A stretch of 55,727 nt of DNA from contig JAQBZB010000017.1 of the NCBI GenBank assembly GCA_027622275.1, positions 1 through 55,727 on the forward strand, given 5' to 3'. This DNA comes from Planctomycetota bacterium (lineage in GTDB: Bacteria; Planctomycetota; Planctomycetia; Pirellulales; Pirellulaceae). Of the stretch, positions 1 to 10,218 are shown piece after piece. The translations under genes were made by a program, and so were the position numbers. The notes below the pieces were generated by a model. That model was not told the DNA's origin, made no database searches, and was given only the letters and a program-made list of their open reading frames with translations. Numbering within the stretch: position 1 is the stretch's first letter; each line of letters opens with the position of its first letter.

Positions 1-168
1 ACAATAAAACGCACCAAGAAAAGGGGGGATTTTGAGTTTTTCTTGCTCAGCTTGCGAAGCAGTCTTCAAGAGTTCGCTTGTTCTGGGACTAGTCCGGTCA
101 CGATTGCAGGCTTGCACTGCCGCGGCCCCATCTCTTGATTCACGCCCCCGACCGCCGGAGACACGAAC

Positions 169-3100
169 ATGCGACGCTCCTCGTTCCTTCTCGCCACGCT
201 TCTGCTGGTGGGCGTCAGGTGCCCGGCGCTAGCCGCCGATCGCCATTTAGAAACTTTTCAACGGCAGCAGTTGACCGACGTTTACTACTCCGAAGGCGTG
301 AACATCGGCGATATCAATAGCGACGGTGTCATTGACGTCGTTCATGGGCCGTATTGGTTCGAAGGACCAGGCTATCTCGCGAAGCACGAGATCTACGCGG
401 CCCAAGCACAGAATCGCCAAGCCTATGCCGACAACTTCTTTTCCTGGGTCTACGACTTCAACGGCGACAGTTGGAATGATGTGTTGGTGGTGGGCTTTCC
501 GGGAACACCGGCGTTTGTCTACGAGAACCCGAAGCAAGGCAAATTCGATACGCATTGGAACAAGCACCAGGTGTTCGACTGGGTGTCGAACGAATCGCCT
601 CAATTCACCGATTTGGTCGGCGACGATCGTCCCGAGCTGGTTTGCACGCGCGATGGCTACTTCGGCTACGCGACGATCGACTCAGAGAAGGCGTTCGGCG
701 AATGGCAGTTCCACATCGTGTCGGAGCAAGTGGCGACGCCGCGGTTTGGACACGGGCTCGGCGTCGGCGACGTGAACGGCGACGGGCGCAGCGACATCCT
801 CACGAAAGACGGTTGGTTCGAGCAACCCGCTTCGTTGGAGGACGATCCGCGCTGGTCGTTTCACCAGGCGGCCTTTGCTCCCGCCGGCGGTGCCGATATG
901 TTCGCTTACGACATTGACGGCGATGGCGACAACGATGTGATCACCAGTCTGAGCGCACACGCCTATGGCCTCGCGTGGTACGAACAGATTCGCGATGGCG
1001 ATGAGATCACCTTTCGCCAGCACTTGATCATGGGCGACAAGCCGGAAGACAATCCGTACGGTCTCGTCTTTACCGAGCTTCACACGGTCAATCTCGCCGA
1101 CATGGATGGCGACGGTTTGAAAGATATTGTCACCGGCAAGACCTACTGGTCACACCACACGCAGAGTCCGATGTGGGACGCCGGCGCGGTCGTCTATTGG
1201 TTCAAGCTGACACGAACCGAGAAGGGAGTTCAGTGGATTCCGTACCTGGCGGACGACGAAGCGGGTGTCGGGCGGCAAGTGATCGTTGGCGATGTGAACG
1301 GCGACGAGCTGCCGGATATCGTGACGGGAGGCATGAAGGGCTGTCACGTGCTGACTCACAAGCGGGAAGCCGTCGACGATGTCTCGTGGCGAGCCGCTCA
1401 ACCGCAACTTCCCAAGAGCATGGCGGCAGGACTCCCGCCGGAAGAAGCCGCCGCGAACATGACGGTGCCCGCGGGCTTTCGGGTGCAACTTGCGGCCGGC
1501 GAACCACAGGTCCATCAACCGATCGCGTTCTCGATCGATCATCGCGGCCGCGTCTGGGTGGCGGAGGCCCATACCTATCCGAACCGCGCCCCCGAAGGCG
1601 AAGGCAAGGACAAGATCATCATTCTGGAAGATACCGACGGCGACGGGACGCTTGATTCCCGCAAGCTGTTCACGGAAGGATTGAATTTGGTCAGCGGCAT
1701 GGAAGTCGGCTTCGGCGGTGTGTGGGTTGGCGCCGCGCCGTACTTGCTCTTCATCCCGGACAAAGACGGCGACGATCAACCGGATAGCGAGCCGCAAGTG
1801 CTGCTCGATGGTTTTGGATTTCACGACACCCACGAAACGCTGAACTCGTTCATCTGGGGACCGGATGGTTGGCTGTACGGCTGCCACGGCATCTTCACGC
1901 ATTCCAAAGTCGGCAGGCCAGGCACGCCCGACGACCAGCGAGTGCCTTTGAACGCCGGCGTCTGGCGCTACCATCCAATGAAGCATGAATTCGAAGTCTT
2001 CGCCTGGGGCAGCAGTAACCCGTGGGGCGTCGACTTCAACGACAACGGTCAGGCCTTTCTCACGGCGTGCGTTATTCCGCATCTCTATCATGTGATTCAA
2101 GGAGGCCGGTATCAACGGCAAGCGGGTACGGACTTCAATCCGCACATCTACGACGACATCAAAACGATCGCCGATCACGCGCATTACGCGGGCAGCATTC
2201 GGGATCATGCGTGGTGGGGACACGAGCCCGCGGACATCCCGAGTACGACCTCGAAGGCGGGCGGCGGTCATGCCCACGCCGGCGCGATGATCTACCTGGG
2301 CGATAACTGGCCCGACAAACACCGCGATCAGCTATTCTTCAACAACATTCACGGCAACCGCGTCAACAACGACTTGCTCGTGCGTGAAGGCTCGGGTTAC
2401 GTCGGCCATCACGGCAAAGACCTACTGTTGGCGAACGATCACTGGTTCCGCGGCATCAACTTGAAATATGGTCCCGACGGCTCGGTCTATCTGATCGACT
2501 GGTACGACCCGAATGCGTGTCATCGGACGAATCCTGAGATCTGGGATCGGACGAATGGCCGCATCTACAAGATCAGCTACGGCAAGACCGAAGCGCCGAA
2601 GATCGACCTGAGCAAGCTGAGTGACGTGGAACTCGTCAAGCTACAGCTGCACAAGAATGATTGGTATGTGCGAACCTCGCGGCGGATCATGCAAGAGCGT
2701 GGCATCTCCGAAGATGCGCTGCTGCTGCTGGAGATTGTCACCATCGGAGAGACATCGCGGAAGCTGCGAGCGCTGTGGGCGCTGCATGTAACCGGCGGCG
2801 TTCCAACCGCGACGGCGCTGTCCCTGCTCAGCAGCGATGACGAATACCTGCGAGCGTGGTCGATCCAGCTGCAACTCGAAGACGGCAACGCTTCTCCCGA
2901 ACTACTTGAGCGATTGAACGAACTTGCTGTGAACGACGATTCGCAGGTTGTGCGACTATACCTCGCTTCCGCATTACAGCGATTGCCGCTCGAACAGCGT
3001 TGGCAAATCGCCGAGGGGCTGGTGTCACACGCGGAAGACGCCGACGATCACAACCTGCCGCTGATCTACTGGTATGGCATCGAGCCGCTGGTTGCCGCCG

Positions 3101-4782
3101 ATCCCGCACGGGCCTTGAAGTTGGCTGATGCGTCGGCGATCCCGCTTCTTAAGCGATACATCATCCGCCGCGCGGCGTCTGACAATCAGTTGCTGAACGA
3201 AGTCGTCGCCGCCGTGACAGCGGCCGCAGATGCAGATTCGCAACTGCTGTTACTGGACGAAATGTTGAATGCGTTCGAGGGACGCGTGAACATTCCCATG
3301 CCGCCCGCGTGGTCACCCGCTTACGACAAGCTGGTCGCCAGCGAAAGCGAAACGATTCGTCAGCGCGCCGACCAGATCGCCGTCGCACTTGGCGATCGCC
3401 GTATCTTTCCTCGTATGAGGCAGGTGTTGGGCGATGCAGACGCCGACATGAAGCTGCGAACGAGAGCGATGGACATTCTCGTTCGGGGGCGGGACAAAGA
3501 CGCGGCGCAAGCGTTTCAATCCGTACTCGCCGAACCACCGCTCCGCGGCCCGGCGATCCGAGCCCTCGCGAGCCTTGATGACCCGAAGACGTCAGCTGCG
3601 ATTCTCGCGCAGTACGCTCGTCTGACCGACGCCGAGAAGCCGGATGCGATCGCCACGTTGGTCGCGCGACCGAGTTATGCCGCCGCCTTGCTCGACGCGT
3701 TGGACGATGGCCGTGTCGCGCGGACGGATGTTCATGCCTATCACATCCGCCAGCTGCAACGCTTCGAAAGCGAGGAACTGACCAGCCGCATCAAGGAAGT
3801 CTGGGGCGAGATCCGCGAATCGGCGGCGGACAAGGTCGATCATATCCTTCAACTCAAAAAATCGCTGGCGCCCGACATTCTCGCCAAGGCGGACGTCAGC
3901 AACGGACGGATGCTGTTCACCAAGACTTGTGCGTCGTGCCACACCTTGTTTGGCGAAGGCAACAAGGTCGGTCCCGACATCACGGGGTCAAATCGGGTTA
4001 ACCTTGATTACCTCCTGACGAACATCGTCGATCCGAGTGCCGTGCTCGGTAAGGACTATCGCATGACGATTCTGGCGACTACCGATGGACGAGTCATCTC
4101 CGGCCTGATTCAAAAGGAGACCGACAGCGCGATCACGTTGCGGACAATCAACGATACCATCGTGGTTCCTAAAGCTGACATCGACGAACAGCAACTGTCG
4201 GCGCTCTCGTTGATGCCCGAGCGGCTGCTCGATTCACTGAAGCCAGAGGAAGTGCGCGACCTGGTCGCCTATCTCGGAAATCCCACGCAAGTCGCCCTTC
4301 GCGGGCCGCGTGCTCCGATCGATCCGAAGACCAAGCGAGTGCCCGGCGCGCTCGAGGGCGAGTCGCTGAAGTTCGTCGGCAAGCCCGCCGGCTCGGCCAA
4401 GAGCCAGAACATGGGAGGCTTTCCAAAGGATCAATGGAGCGGCGTCGATCATCTGTGGTGGACAGGGGCCAAGCCGGGCGATCGGCTGGAGGTTGAGGTG
4501 CCCGTCGAGAAAGCCGGAGTCTATACCGTCGAGCTTGTGTTCACACGTGCTCGCGATTACGGCATCGCACAACTGTCGATCGACGATGCGCCGCTGGGCG
4601 GCCCCATCGACTTCTACAACTCGCCGGATGTCATCACGACCGGTGTTCTCTCTTATGCCGGCATCGAGCTAACTGCCGGCAACCACAAGCTCGATATCGA
4701 GATCACCGGCGCCAATCCGGAGGCCGTGAAGGGCTACATGATTGGATTGGACTATGTGCGGTTCGTGGATAGTGCGGAGTAA
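169..4782 (+). CDS. PVC-type dehydrogenase with FG-GAP repeats, HEAT-like region and c-type haem domain
   Basis: Predicted exported 1,537-residue oxidoreductase-like protein. Residues 1-23 form a signal peptide ending in ALAA. Residues about 40-430 carry FG-GAP/VCBS-type Ca-binding loops (DINSDGVID, DVNGDGRSD, DIDGDGDND, DMDGDGLKD). Residues about 450-860 resemble the PVC-type membrane-bound dehydrogenase domain, a beta-propeller related to sorbosone dehydrogenases. Residues about 870-1235 are helical, HEAT-like. A haem-c site CASCH lies at 1254-1258, in the planctomycete heme-binding domain. Residues about 1400-1537 look like a jelly-roll carbohydrate-binding domain. GGAG at 157-160 supports this ATG, 8 bases downstream. 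The substrate is unknown; sugar or alcohol oxidation with electrons passed to haem is inferred from the family. It stands alone, convergent with the next gene. Confidence 0.9.
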   Translation: MRRSSFLLATLLLVGVRCPALAADRHLETFQRQQLTDVYYSEGVNIGDINSDGVIDVVHGPYWFEGPGYLAKHEIYAAQAQNRQAYADNFFSWVYDFNGDSWNDVLVVGFPGTPAFVYENPKQGKFDTHWNKHQVFDWVSNESPQFTDLVGDDRPELVCTRDGYFGYATIDSEKAFGEWQFHIVSEQVATPRFGHGLGVGDVNGDGRSDILTKDGWFEQPASLEDDPRWSFHQAAFAPAGGADMFAYDIDGDGDNDVITSLSAHAYGLAWYEQIRDGDEITFRQHLIMGDKPEDNPYGLVFTELHTVNLADMDGDGLKDIVTGKTYWSHHTQSPMWDAGAVVYWFKLTRTEKGVQWIPYLADDEAGVGRQVIVGDVNGDELPDIVTGGMKGCHVLTHKREAVDDVSWRAAQPQLPKSMAAGLPPEEAAANMTVPAGFRVQLAAGEPQVHQPIAFSIDHRGRVWVAEAHTYPNRAPEGEGKDKIIILEDTDGDGTLDSRKLFTEGLNLVSGMEVGFGGVWVGAAPYLLFIPDKDGDDQPDSEPQVLLDGFGFHDTHETLNSFIWGPDGWLYGCHGIFTHSKVGRPGTPDDQRVPLNAGVWRYHPMKHEFEVFAWGSSNPWGVDFNDNGQAFLTACVIPHLYHVIQGGRYQRQAGTDFNPHIYDDIKTIADHAHYAGSIRDHAWWGHEPADIPSTTSKAGGGHAHAGAMIYLGDNWPDKHRDQLFFNNIHGNRVNNDLLVREGSGYVGHHGKDLLLANDHWFRGINLKYGPDGSVYLIDWYDPNACHRTNPEIWDRTNGRIYKISYGKTEAPKIDLSKLSDVELVKLQLHKNDWYVRTSRRIMQERGISEDALLLLEIVTIGETSRKLRALWALHVTGGVPTATALSLLSSDDEYLRAWSIQLQLEDGNASPELLERLNELAVNDDSQVVRLYLASALQRLPLEQRWQIAEGLVSHAEDADDHNLPLIYWYGIEPLVAADPARALKLADASAIPLLKRYIIRRAASDNQLLNEVVAAVTAAADADSQLLLLDEMLNAFEGRVNIPMPPAWSPAYDKLVASESETIRQRADQIAVALGDRRIFPRMRQVLGDADADMKLRTRAMDILVRGRDKDAAQAFQSVLAEPPLRGPAIRALASLDDPKTSAAILAQYARLTDAEKPDAIATLVARPSYAAALLDALDDGRVARTDVHAYHIRQLQRFESEELTSRIKEVWGEIRESAADKVDHILQLKKSLAPDILAKADVSNGRMLFTKTCASCHTLFGEGNKVGPDITGSNRVNLDYLLTNIVDPSAVLGKDYRMTILATTDGRVISGLIQKETDSAITLRTINDTIVVPKADIDEQQLSALSLMPERLLDSLKPEEVRDLVAYLGNPTQVALRGPRAPIDPKTKRVPGALEGESLKFVGKPAGSAKSQNMGGFPKDQWSGVDHLWWTGAKPGDRLEVEVPVEKAGVYTVELVFTRARDYGIAQLSIDDAPLGGPIDFYNSPDVITTGVLSYAGIELTAGNHKLDIEITGANPEAVKGYMIGLDYVRFVDSAE

Positions 4783-4786
4783 AGAG

Positions 4787-4842
4787 TACGTGGCCTTTCG
4801 CTCCGCGAAAGTGCGTCCTTTCGCAGAGCGAAAGGCCACGTA
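4787..4842. repeat. Near-perfect inverted repeat (GGCCTTTCGC type), probable bidirectional terminator
   Basis: Arms of 25 bases at 4787-4811 and 4818-4842 match at 24 of 25 positions around a 6-base loop. It sits between two convergent genes, so it could end transcription from both sides. It belongs to the short GGCC-containing palindromes scattered through this window. Confidence 0.85.
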
Positions 4843-4859
4843 GCACTGCATCGCAACGA

Positions 4860-5621
4860 TCAGGCGGCGTCTGCCGTGTCGTCAGCTCCGAAGTCGCCGC
4901 CATCGTCGTCGCCTTCCTCCAAATCGTCTTCTAACTCGGACAAGGCGTCTTGCGCCCGGACGAGTTCGGCGTCGTCTTCGGTCTTGCTGGTCAATTCGAC
5001 CTCGCCTTTGCGGCGATGATCCAATCGCGAGTCGATGGCCGTTCCCAGCCACAGCGACGCGAAAGGGACGTTCTTGAAACACTTGAATCCGTTCTTGGTG
5101 CGGTGCTGAATGTCGGCCGCGCCCAGGAGCAGTAATTCAAGCAGGTCTTTCGTTTCGCGTTTCATCCCGCGAGCGAAGATCGGTTCGCGGGTCGAGCCTT
5201 GCAAGAAACCGTGTTCGTACACGTACGACTCGTCGAGTTCCACGCGATGGAACAACCAAGCCCACACAACTTCGGAGGCAATCAACGCGGCGAACAGGTA
5301 GGCGGCGGCGATATAGAAACCGGGCGTCACGCCCGCTTCCAACCCTGGTGGGACCACGCCGGTAATGGCAACCACGTACAGCAGCAAGCTTCCCCAGACC
5401 ATTGGGTGAAGGTAAACCGAATCGCCGTACCACACGAACTTGACGCTGTAGACCCGCTTTCGATCGTCGACTTTCGTGCCGATCAAATAGGCGAGAAAGT
5501 GTTTGTAGAACGATCGCCACAATCCAACGACAGGCCACACGATCAGCCACCACGGAAGGAGTAACAAGCCGCGAACCAACTTCCTGGTTCCCGAAGCAAC
5601 AACTTGTAACGGCTTGGCCAT
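4860..5621 (-). CDS. Conserved membrane protein with acidic C-terminal tail
   Basis: A 253-residue protein of unknown function. Residues about 15-35 (LLLLPWWLIVWPVVGLW) form one hydrophobic segment; two more lie at about 75-95 and 103-123. The next region (about 128-205, with HRVELDESYVYEHG and GFKCFKNVPFASLW) looks like a compact soluble domain that could be PH-like, though I cannot confirm this. The last 45 residues are strongly acidic (SELEDDLEEGDDD). AAGGGA just upstream on the minus strand supports the ATG at 5621. A hydrophobic small ORF ends two bases before it, so the two may be co-translated. I do not recognise a named family. Confidence 0.75.
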   Translation of the reverse strand: MAKPLQVVASGTRKLVRGLLLLPWWLIVWPVVGLWRSFYKHFLAYLIGTKVDDRKRVYSVKFVWYGDSVYLHPMVWGSLLLYVVAITGVVPPGLEAGVTPGFYIAAAYLFAALIASEVVWAWLFHRVELDESYVYEHGFLQGSTREPIFARGMKRETKDLLELLLLGAADIQHRTKNGFKCFKNVPFASLWLGTAIDSRLDHRRKGEVELTSKTEDDAELVRAQDALSELEDDLEEGDDDGGDFGADDTADAA

Positions 5622-5622
5622 T

Positions 5623-5703
5623 TCAGTTCCCTTTCCAGTACGAGACTTCGCACTTCATGAACACGAGACCACCGATGACGACGATGGACTGGACCATCAA
5701 CAT
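5623..5703 (-). CDS. Possible small hydrophobic peptide upstream of the membrane protein
   Basis: The end of a minus-strand open frame encodes a 26-residue peptide beginning MLMVQSIVVIGGLVF and ending SYWKGN: one transmembrane-like segment and a short polar tail. Its TGA (5625-5623) is one base from the ATG of the 253-residue membrane protein, which suggests coupling. The frame stays open upstream to an ATG at 5820, but that part is Arg-rich and looks non-coding. The start shown is a guess. Confidence 0.3.
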   Translation of the reverse strand: MLMVQSIVVIGGLVFMKCEVSYWKGN

Positions 5704-5878
5704 CACGAGTGGGCGCGAAGCATCCGCCTGGGAACTGTCGAGACGCTTACGCAGATGCTTGATTGGGCATTCGCAATTGGGAATTCGCGGGCCGCGAGCG
5801 AATCTTGACCGGCTCGCCAAGGCCGACGTGGTCGCTTTCAGTTCGCGGGTTTCCTAGAATCACGCGTTGGAGAAATCG

Positions 5879-6730
5879 ATGATCGACCGGACCTTGGTGA
5901 TCCACGGTGTTGAAGTGCCCCGCTTCCTTTACGGAACTGCCTGGAAGGAAGACCGGACGCAACTCCTTACCGAACTTGCTCTGCAACGGGGGTTTCGCGG
6001 CATCGATACCGCCAACCAGCGCCGCCACTATCACGAGGCTGCTGTCGGGCAGGCGATTTCAGCGTCGATCGCGAGCGGTCTGGTGGTTCGCGATGATCTG
6101 TTCTTGCAAACCAAATTCACATTCCGCCGCGGGCAAGATCATCGCCTGCCCTACGATCCCGCGTCCCCCATCGCGATCCAAGTGGAGCAATCGTTCGCCA
6201 GTTCGTTACAGCATCTCAGTGTCGAGCGAGTGGACTCCTATCTGTTGCACGGACCTGCCAGTTCGGTCGGAATCAAACCTGACGATTGGGCCGCCTGGCG
6301 GGCGATGGAAGCGATCTACGACAGCGGCCGCGCGCGACTGCTTGGCGTCAGCAATGTCACGCTCGAACAACTCGATTGCCTCTGCGGGCAAGCGCGAGTT
6401 CGACCACACTTTGTACAGAACCGATGCTACGCCGTGCGGGCTTGGGATCGTGAAGTTCGGGTATTCTGCGCCGCGAATGAATTGGTCTACCAGGGATTCT
6501 CGCTGCTGACCGCCAACCGCGATCTGATGGCTAGCAAGGAATTGGCCCGGATTGCCAAACCCCACGGGCGAACCGCCGCGCAGATTGTCTTTCGCTTCGC
6601 CCTCGAGGTCGGCATGATTCCCTTGACCGGCACCACCAATGCCGAGCACATGCAGGCGGATCTCGATGTCTTCGACCTTCGTTTGGAGCCGGAAGAAGTC
6701 AAGCAGATCGAGGATTTGGTTGCTCGGTGA
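5879..6730 (+). CDS. Aldo/keto reductase
   Basis: A 283-residue cytosolic NAD(P)H-dependent oxidoreductase with the TIM-barrel signatures of the aldo/keto reductase superfamily. The presumed catalytic tetrad is visible: D43 in GIDTANQ, Y51 in RRHYHEAAVG, K79 in FLQTKF and H124 in YLLHGP. The spacing between Asp and Tyr is slightly longer than in the common IDTAxxY form. The cofactor-binding end is seen in MIPLTGTTNAEHM. ATG 5879 is preferred over an in-frame TTG at 5867 because GGAG (5869-5872) lies 6 bases before it. Substrate is unknown. It stands alone and is followed by a hairpin terminator. Confidence 0.9.
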   Translation: MIDRTLVIHGVEVPRFLYGTAWKEDRTQLLTELALQRGFRGIDTANQRRHYHEAAVGQAISASIASGLVVRDDLFLQTKFTFRRGQDHRLPYDPASPIAIQVEQSFASSLQHLSVERVDSYLLHGPASSVGIKPDDWAAWRAMEAIYDSGRARLLGVSNVTLEQLDCLCGQARVRPHFVQNRCYAVRAWDREVRVFCAANELVYQGFSLLTANRDLMASKELARIAKPHGRTAAQIVFRFALEVGMIPLTGTTNAEHMQADLDVFDLRLEPEEVKQIEDLVAR

Positions 6731-6755
6731 CGCTCAATTATTCCTGAATTCATGA

Positions 6756-6826
6756 AATAAAACGCACAAAAGCCAGCATCGAAAGGCCAATCGCCCTGCG
6801 GCGGAACTCAGGGCTTTTGTTTTATT
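6756..6826 (+). terminator. Rho-independent-like terminator after the aldo/keto reductase
   Basis: ACAAAAGCC at 6766-6774 pairs with GGCTTTTGT at 6812-6820. The stem extends outward through AATAAAA (6756-6762) against TTTTATT (6820-6826), with a small bulge. The T-rich 3' side follows the GC part of the stem. The 6731-7038 gap also holds an inverted repeat at 6849-6918 and nothing else I can identify. Confidence 0.6.
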
Positions 6827-6848
6827 CAATCTGCGACGAGTGCAATGA

Positions 6849-6918
6849 GTAGCATGGCCTCGCAGGCCGTGTGTTTTCAGGCGTTCCCAACCCGACACGG
6901 CCTACGAGGCCATGCTAC
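6849..6918. repeat. Inverted repeat, GGCCTCGCAGGCC type
   Basis: Arms of 24 bases at 6849-6872 and 6895-6918 match at 23 of 24 positions around a 22-base spacer. The core AGCATGGCCT is of the same kind as the palindromes at 4787, 11714, 24671 and 53709. It lies between the aldo/keto reductase and the cytochrome-type gene pair. Confidence 0.8.
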
Positions 6919-7038
6919 TTCTTACGCAAATCTAAACAAACAAAAGCCCTAACGGAACTCGGGAATCTTCAAAGTTCCGCCTCCACACGTTAGAATACGA
7001 GCTGCCCACCCGACCTCCTTCCAGAAACGCTGTGACGC

Positions 7039-10000
7039 ATGCATAACCCTCGATCGCTCGCCGCCAAGCTTCCGAATTTACTCGTCGGCAAACAAACATC
7101 CATTCTGCTGCTTGTGACCGCCTGGGTATGTATGCCCGGCGCGAGTTGGCTGGCCGCCGAAGAAACGGCGATCGATTTCAGCCGCGATATCCTGCCGCTG
7201 TTGTCGGAGAATTGCTTCAAGTGCCATGGCCCGGATGAAGCGAACCGCGAAGCTGGGCTGCGGCTCGACCAGCGGGAAGGGGCGTTGGCCAAGTTGGAGT
7301 CGGACGAAACCGCGGTCGTTCCGGGCAAGAGCGATGCGAGCGCGGTCTATCGGCGGATCACATCGGACGATCCCGACCAGCGTATGCCGCCACCGGATTC
7401 GGGAAAGACGTTGAGTCCCGCCGAGATTGCTCGCATCAAAGCTTGGATCGATGGCGGAGCTGAATGGTCGCGGCACTGGGCGTTCGAAACTCCGCACAAA
7501 CCTGCCGTCCCCGATCAAGTGGCCGGATGGCACAGCGAGAACGCGATCGATCTGTTCATTCAAGCCCGCTTGCACGAAGCGAAGCTGCAACCAGAAGCAC
7601 CGGCGGATAAAGCGACGTTGATTCGCCGCGCGACATTAGACCTGACCGGCCTGCCGCCCACGGTGAAGGAAGTCGATGACTTCCTGGCGGACGATTCTCC
7701 GCTCGCGTTTGAGCGCGTGGTAGATCGCTTGCTGGAGTCGCACCGGTACGGCGAACACATCGGGCGCATCTGGCTCGACGCCGCCCGGTTTGCCGACACC
7801 CACGGGCTGCACCTGGACAACGAACGGTCGATCTGGCCTTATCGCGATTGGGTCATCGACGCCTTCAATCGCAACATGCCGTTCGATCAATTCACGATCG
7901 AGCAGCTGGCGGGCGACCTGTTGCCGAGCGCGACGCTCGCGCAACGCGTGGCCACGGGATTCAATCGCTGCAACGTGACGACCAGCGAAGGTGGTTCGAT
8001 CGACGACGAATACTACATGCGCTACGCCGTGGATCGCGTCGAGACGACGTCCACCGTGTGGCTCGGACTGACGGCCGGTTGTGCCGCCTGTCACGATCAC
8101 AAATTCGATCCGCTGACTCAAAAGGAGTTCTACCAACTGTTCTCGTATTTCTTCAGCCTGACCGAGAAGGCGATGGACGGCAACGCGCTGCTCCCGCCTC
8201 CCGCCGTCAAGGTTCCCAGCCCAACACAACTGGCGGATCAAAAACGGCTGACGGAACAGTTGGCGTCCGTGCGAAGTGAGATCGAAACGGCGATTGCCGA
8301 TTGGAAATACGTCGACCCGCTCGCCGATGCCGCAGCCGCGCCGCTCGAGCAGCAAGACAAGGTCTGGTTTGACGACGCCCTTCCCGAAGGCGCAAAGCCC
8401 GCCGGCAACGATGCCGATCCGTGGAAGTTCGTTTCCGCGCCCGACCACCCCGTGTTCAGCGGCGAGAACTCGTCGGTGCGAACTGGCAACGGCCTGACGC
8501 AACACTTTTTCACGGAAGCGACGGAGCCGCTGATGATCAGTGCGAACGATCGCTTGTTCGCTTATGTGTATCTCGATCCGGCGAACCCGCCGGAAACGGT
8601 CCAGTTGCAATTCAACGACGGCTCCTGGGAGCATCGGGCTTTTTGGGGCGCGGACAAAGGCCACGGCGCGGGCAGAAACAACCCGTCGAATCTCCGCTTG
8701 GGTGACTTGCCGGAAGCAGGCAAGTGGGTGCGACTGGAAGTTCCGTCCGCTGCCGTCGGCTTGAACGAAGGAGCCAAACTAAACGGCTGGGCCTTCACGC
8801 AGTTCAGCGGCACGGTGCATTGGGACAAGGCGGGGATTGTGACCATCGCGCCGCTCAGTCGCGAGCAGCAGGAGTCGCTGGCCGCTTGGGAACATTTTCG
8901 CGTCACCGTGAAGTACCCCGCGCTGCCCGAGGAAGTCCAAAAGATTCTGGACGTTGAAAAAGAAAAGCGATCGGCGGAACAGACTCAACAGCTAACTCGC
9001 TATTATTTGCAACACGTCAATCCGACGTCGCGCGAGCGTTTCGCGGAGCCGCTGAAGCAACAAGCGGCCTGGGAAAAGGAGCTGGCGGACGTGGAACAGG
9101 CGATCCCGTCGACGCTGGTCATGGAGGAACGCCCGGAACCGCGTCAGGCCCACATCCTGGAACGTGGCCAGTACACCCTGCAGCGTGAACCAGTCTCGTC
9201 GCGCGTTCCGGAGTGGCTCGGCACGGCCCTGCCGGAAGCGCCCGCCAATCGACTTGGCTTGGCACAATGGCTGGTCAGCCCCACGCATCCGCTGACCGCG
9301 CGGGTCACGGTCAACCGATTCTGGCAGCACTATTTTGGGACGGGATTGGTCAAGACGGCCGAGGACTTTGGGATTCAAGGCGAACATCCGTCGCACCCAC
9401 AGTTGCTCGATTGGCTGGCCGTCGACTTCGTCGAATCCGGCTGGGACGTCAAGCGATTGCAAAAGATGCTCGTCATGTCCGCGACGTACCGGCAATCGTC
9501 GCGTGTGTCTCCGGAGAAGCTGGCGGCCGATCCGCAAAATCGATTGCTCTCGCGCGGCCCGCGCTTTCGGTTGGACGCCGAAGTGATTCGCGATCAGGCG
9601 TTGGCCTTGAGCGGCCTGCTGGTCGACAAGATCGGCGGCCAGAGCGTGCGTCCGTACCAGCCCGCCGGACTTTGGAAGCCGGTCGGCTTTGGCGGCAGCA
9701 ACACTTCCGTGTTCGTTCAGGACACCGGCTCGAAACTTTACCGGCGCAGCATGTACACATTTTGGAAGCGGACATCGCCGCCTCCCACGATGACCACCTT
9801 CGACGCGCCCGATCGTGAAACCTGTCAGGTGCGTCGCGCACGCACGAACACGCCGCTCCAGGCGCTGGTGTTGATGAACGACGTGCAGTTCATCGAAGCC
9901 GCTCGCAAGTTCGCTGAGCGCGTGATGAACGAAGGTGGTTCGGACGTCGGCCAGCGCGTGACGTTTGCGTTCCGCACGGTGCTCGCCCGACAACCTAGCT

Positions 10001-10197
10001 CGAGCGAACTCGATTCGCTGACGCAGTTGTTCAACGACTACCAAGCTGAGTTCAAAGAGCATCCCGATTCGGCCACGAAACTGCTGGCCGCCGGCGAGTC
10101 GCCGCGCAACGAATCGCTGGACGCGAGCGAATTGGGGGCGTGGACGATGGTCGCCCACTTGCTGCTAAACCTTAGCGAAACCGTCACCAAAGGTTAG
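7039..10197 (+). CDS. Planctomycete cytochrome-c (PSCyt1) / DUF1549 / DUF1553 protein
   Basis: A 1,052-residue exported protein of the planctomycete PSD1 family. A signal peptide covers residues 1-40 (ending WLAAEE). The cytochrome-like domain has the haem-binding motif CFKCH at 59-63. DUF1549 follows at about 150-370 and has a second CXXCH, CAACH at 348-352. About 430-610 is a beta-rich insert ([18 protein letters not shown]) resembling a carbohydrate-binding or LamG fold. DUF1553 occupies about 740-1,030 ([35 protein letters not shown]). Its biochemical role is unknown; a part in extracellular polysaccharide breakdown is often inferred. It is followed 21 bases later by a DUF1501 gene, the standard two-gene arrangement. 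Confidence 0.93.
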   Translation: MHNPRSLAAKLPNLLVGKQTSILLLVTAWVCMPGASWLAAEETAIDFSRDILPLLSENCFKCHGPDEANREAGLRLDQREGALAKLESDETAVVPGKSDASAVYRRITSDDPDQRMPPPDSGKTLSPAEIARIKAWIDGGAEWSRHWAFETPHKPAVPDQVAGWHSENAIDLFIQARLHEAKLQPEAPADKATLIRRATLDLTGLPPTVKEVDDFLADDSPLAFERVVDRLLESHRYGEHIGRIWLDAARFADTHGLHLDNERSIWPYRDWVIDAFNRNMPFDQFTIEQLAGDLLPSATLAQRVATGFNRCNVTTSEGGSIDDEYYMRYAVDRVETTSTVWLGLTAGCAACHDHKFDPLTQKEFYQLFSYFFSLTEKAMDGNALLPPPAVKVPSPTQLADQKRLTEQLASVRSEIETAIADWKYVDPLADAAAAPLEQQDKVWFDDALPEGAKPAGNDADPWKFVSAPDHPVFSGENSSVRTGNGLTQHFFTEATEPLMISANDRLFAYVYLDPANPPETVQLQFNDGSWEHRAFWGADKGHGAGRNNPSNLRLGDLPEAGKWVRLEVPSAAVGLNEGAKLNGWAFTQFSGTVHWDKAGIVTIAPLSREQQESLAAWEHFRVTVKYPALPEEVQKILDVEKEKRSAEQTQQLTRYYLQHVNPTSRERFAEPLKQQAAWEKELADVEQAIPSTLVMEERPEPRQAHILERGQYTLQREPVSSRVPEWLGTALPEAPANRLGLAQWLVSPTHPLTARVTVNRFWQHYFGTGLVKTAEDFGIQGEHPSHPQLLDWLAVDFVESGWDVKRLQKMLVMSATYRQSSRVSPEKLAADPQNRLLSRGPRFRLDAEVIRDQALALSGLLVDKIGGQSVRPYQPAGLWKPVGFGGSNTSVFVQDTGSKLYRRSMYTFWKRTSPPPTMTTFDAPDRETCQVRRARTNTPLQALVLMNDVQFIEAARKFAERVMNEGGSDVGQRVTFAFRTVLARQPSSSELDSLTQLFNDYQAEFKEHPDSATKLLAAGESPRNESLDASELGAWTMVAHLLLNLSETVTKG

Positions 10198-10218
10198 AAA
10201 AGACGAACGGACAAAACC

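Noticed and set aside
1-14. AATAAAACGCAC at 3-14 also seen at 6756-6767
   Set aside because: At the window start it lacks its partner arm; it may be the end of a similar terminator, but nothing more can be said.
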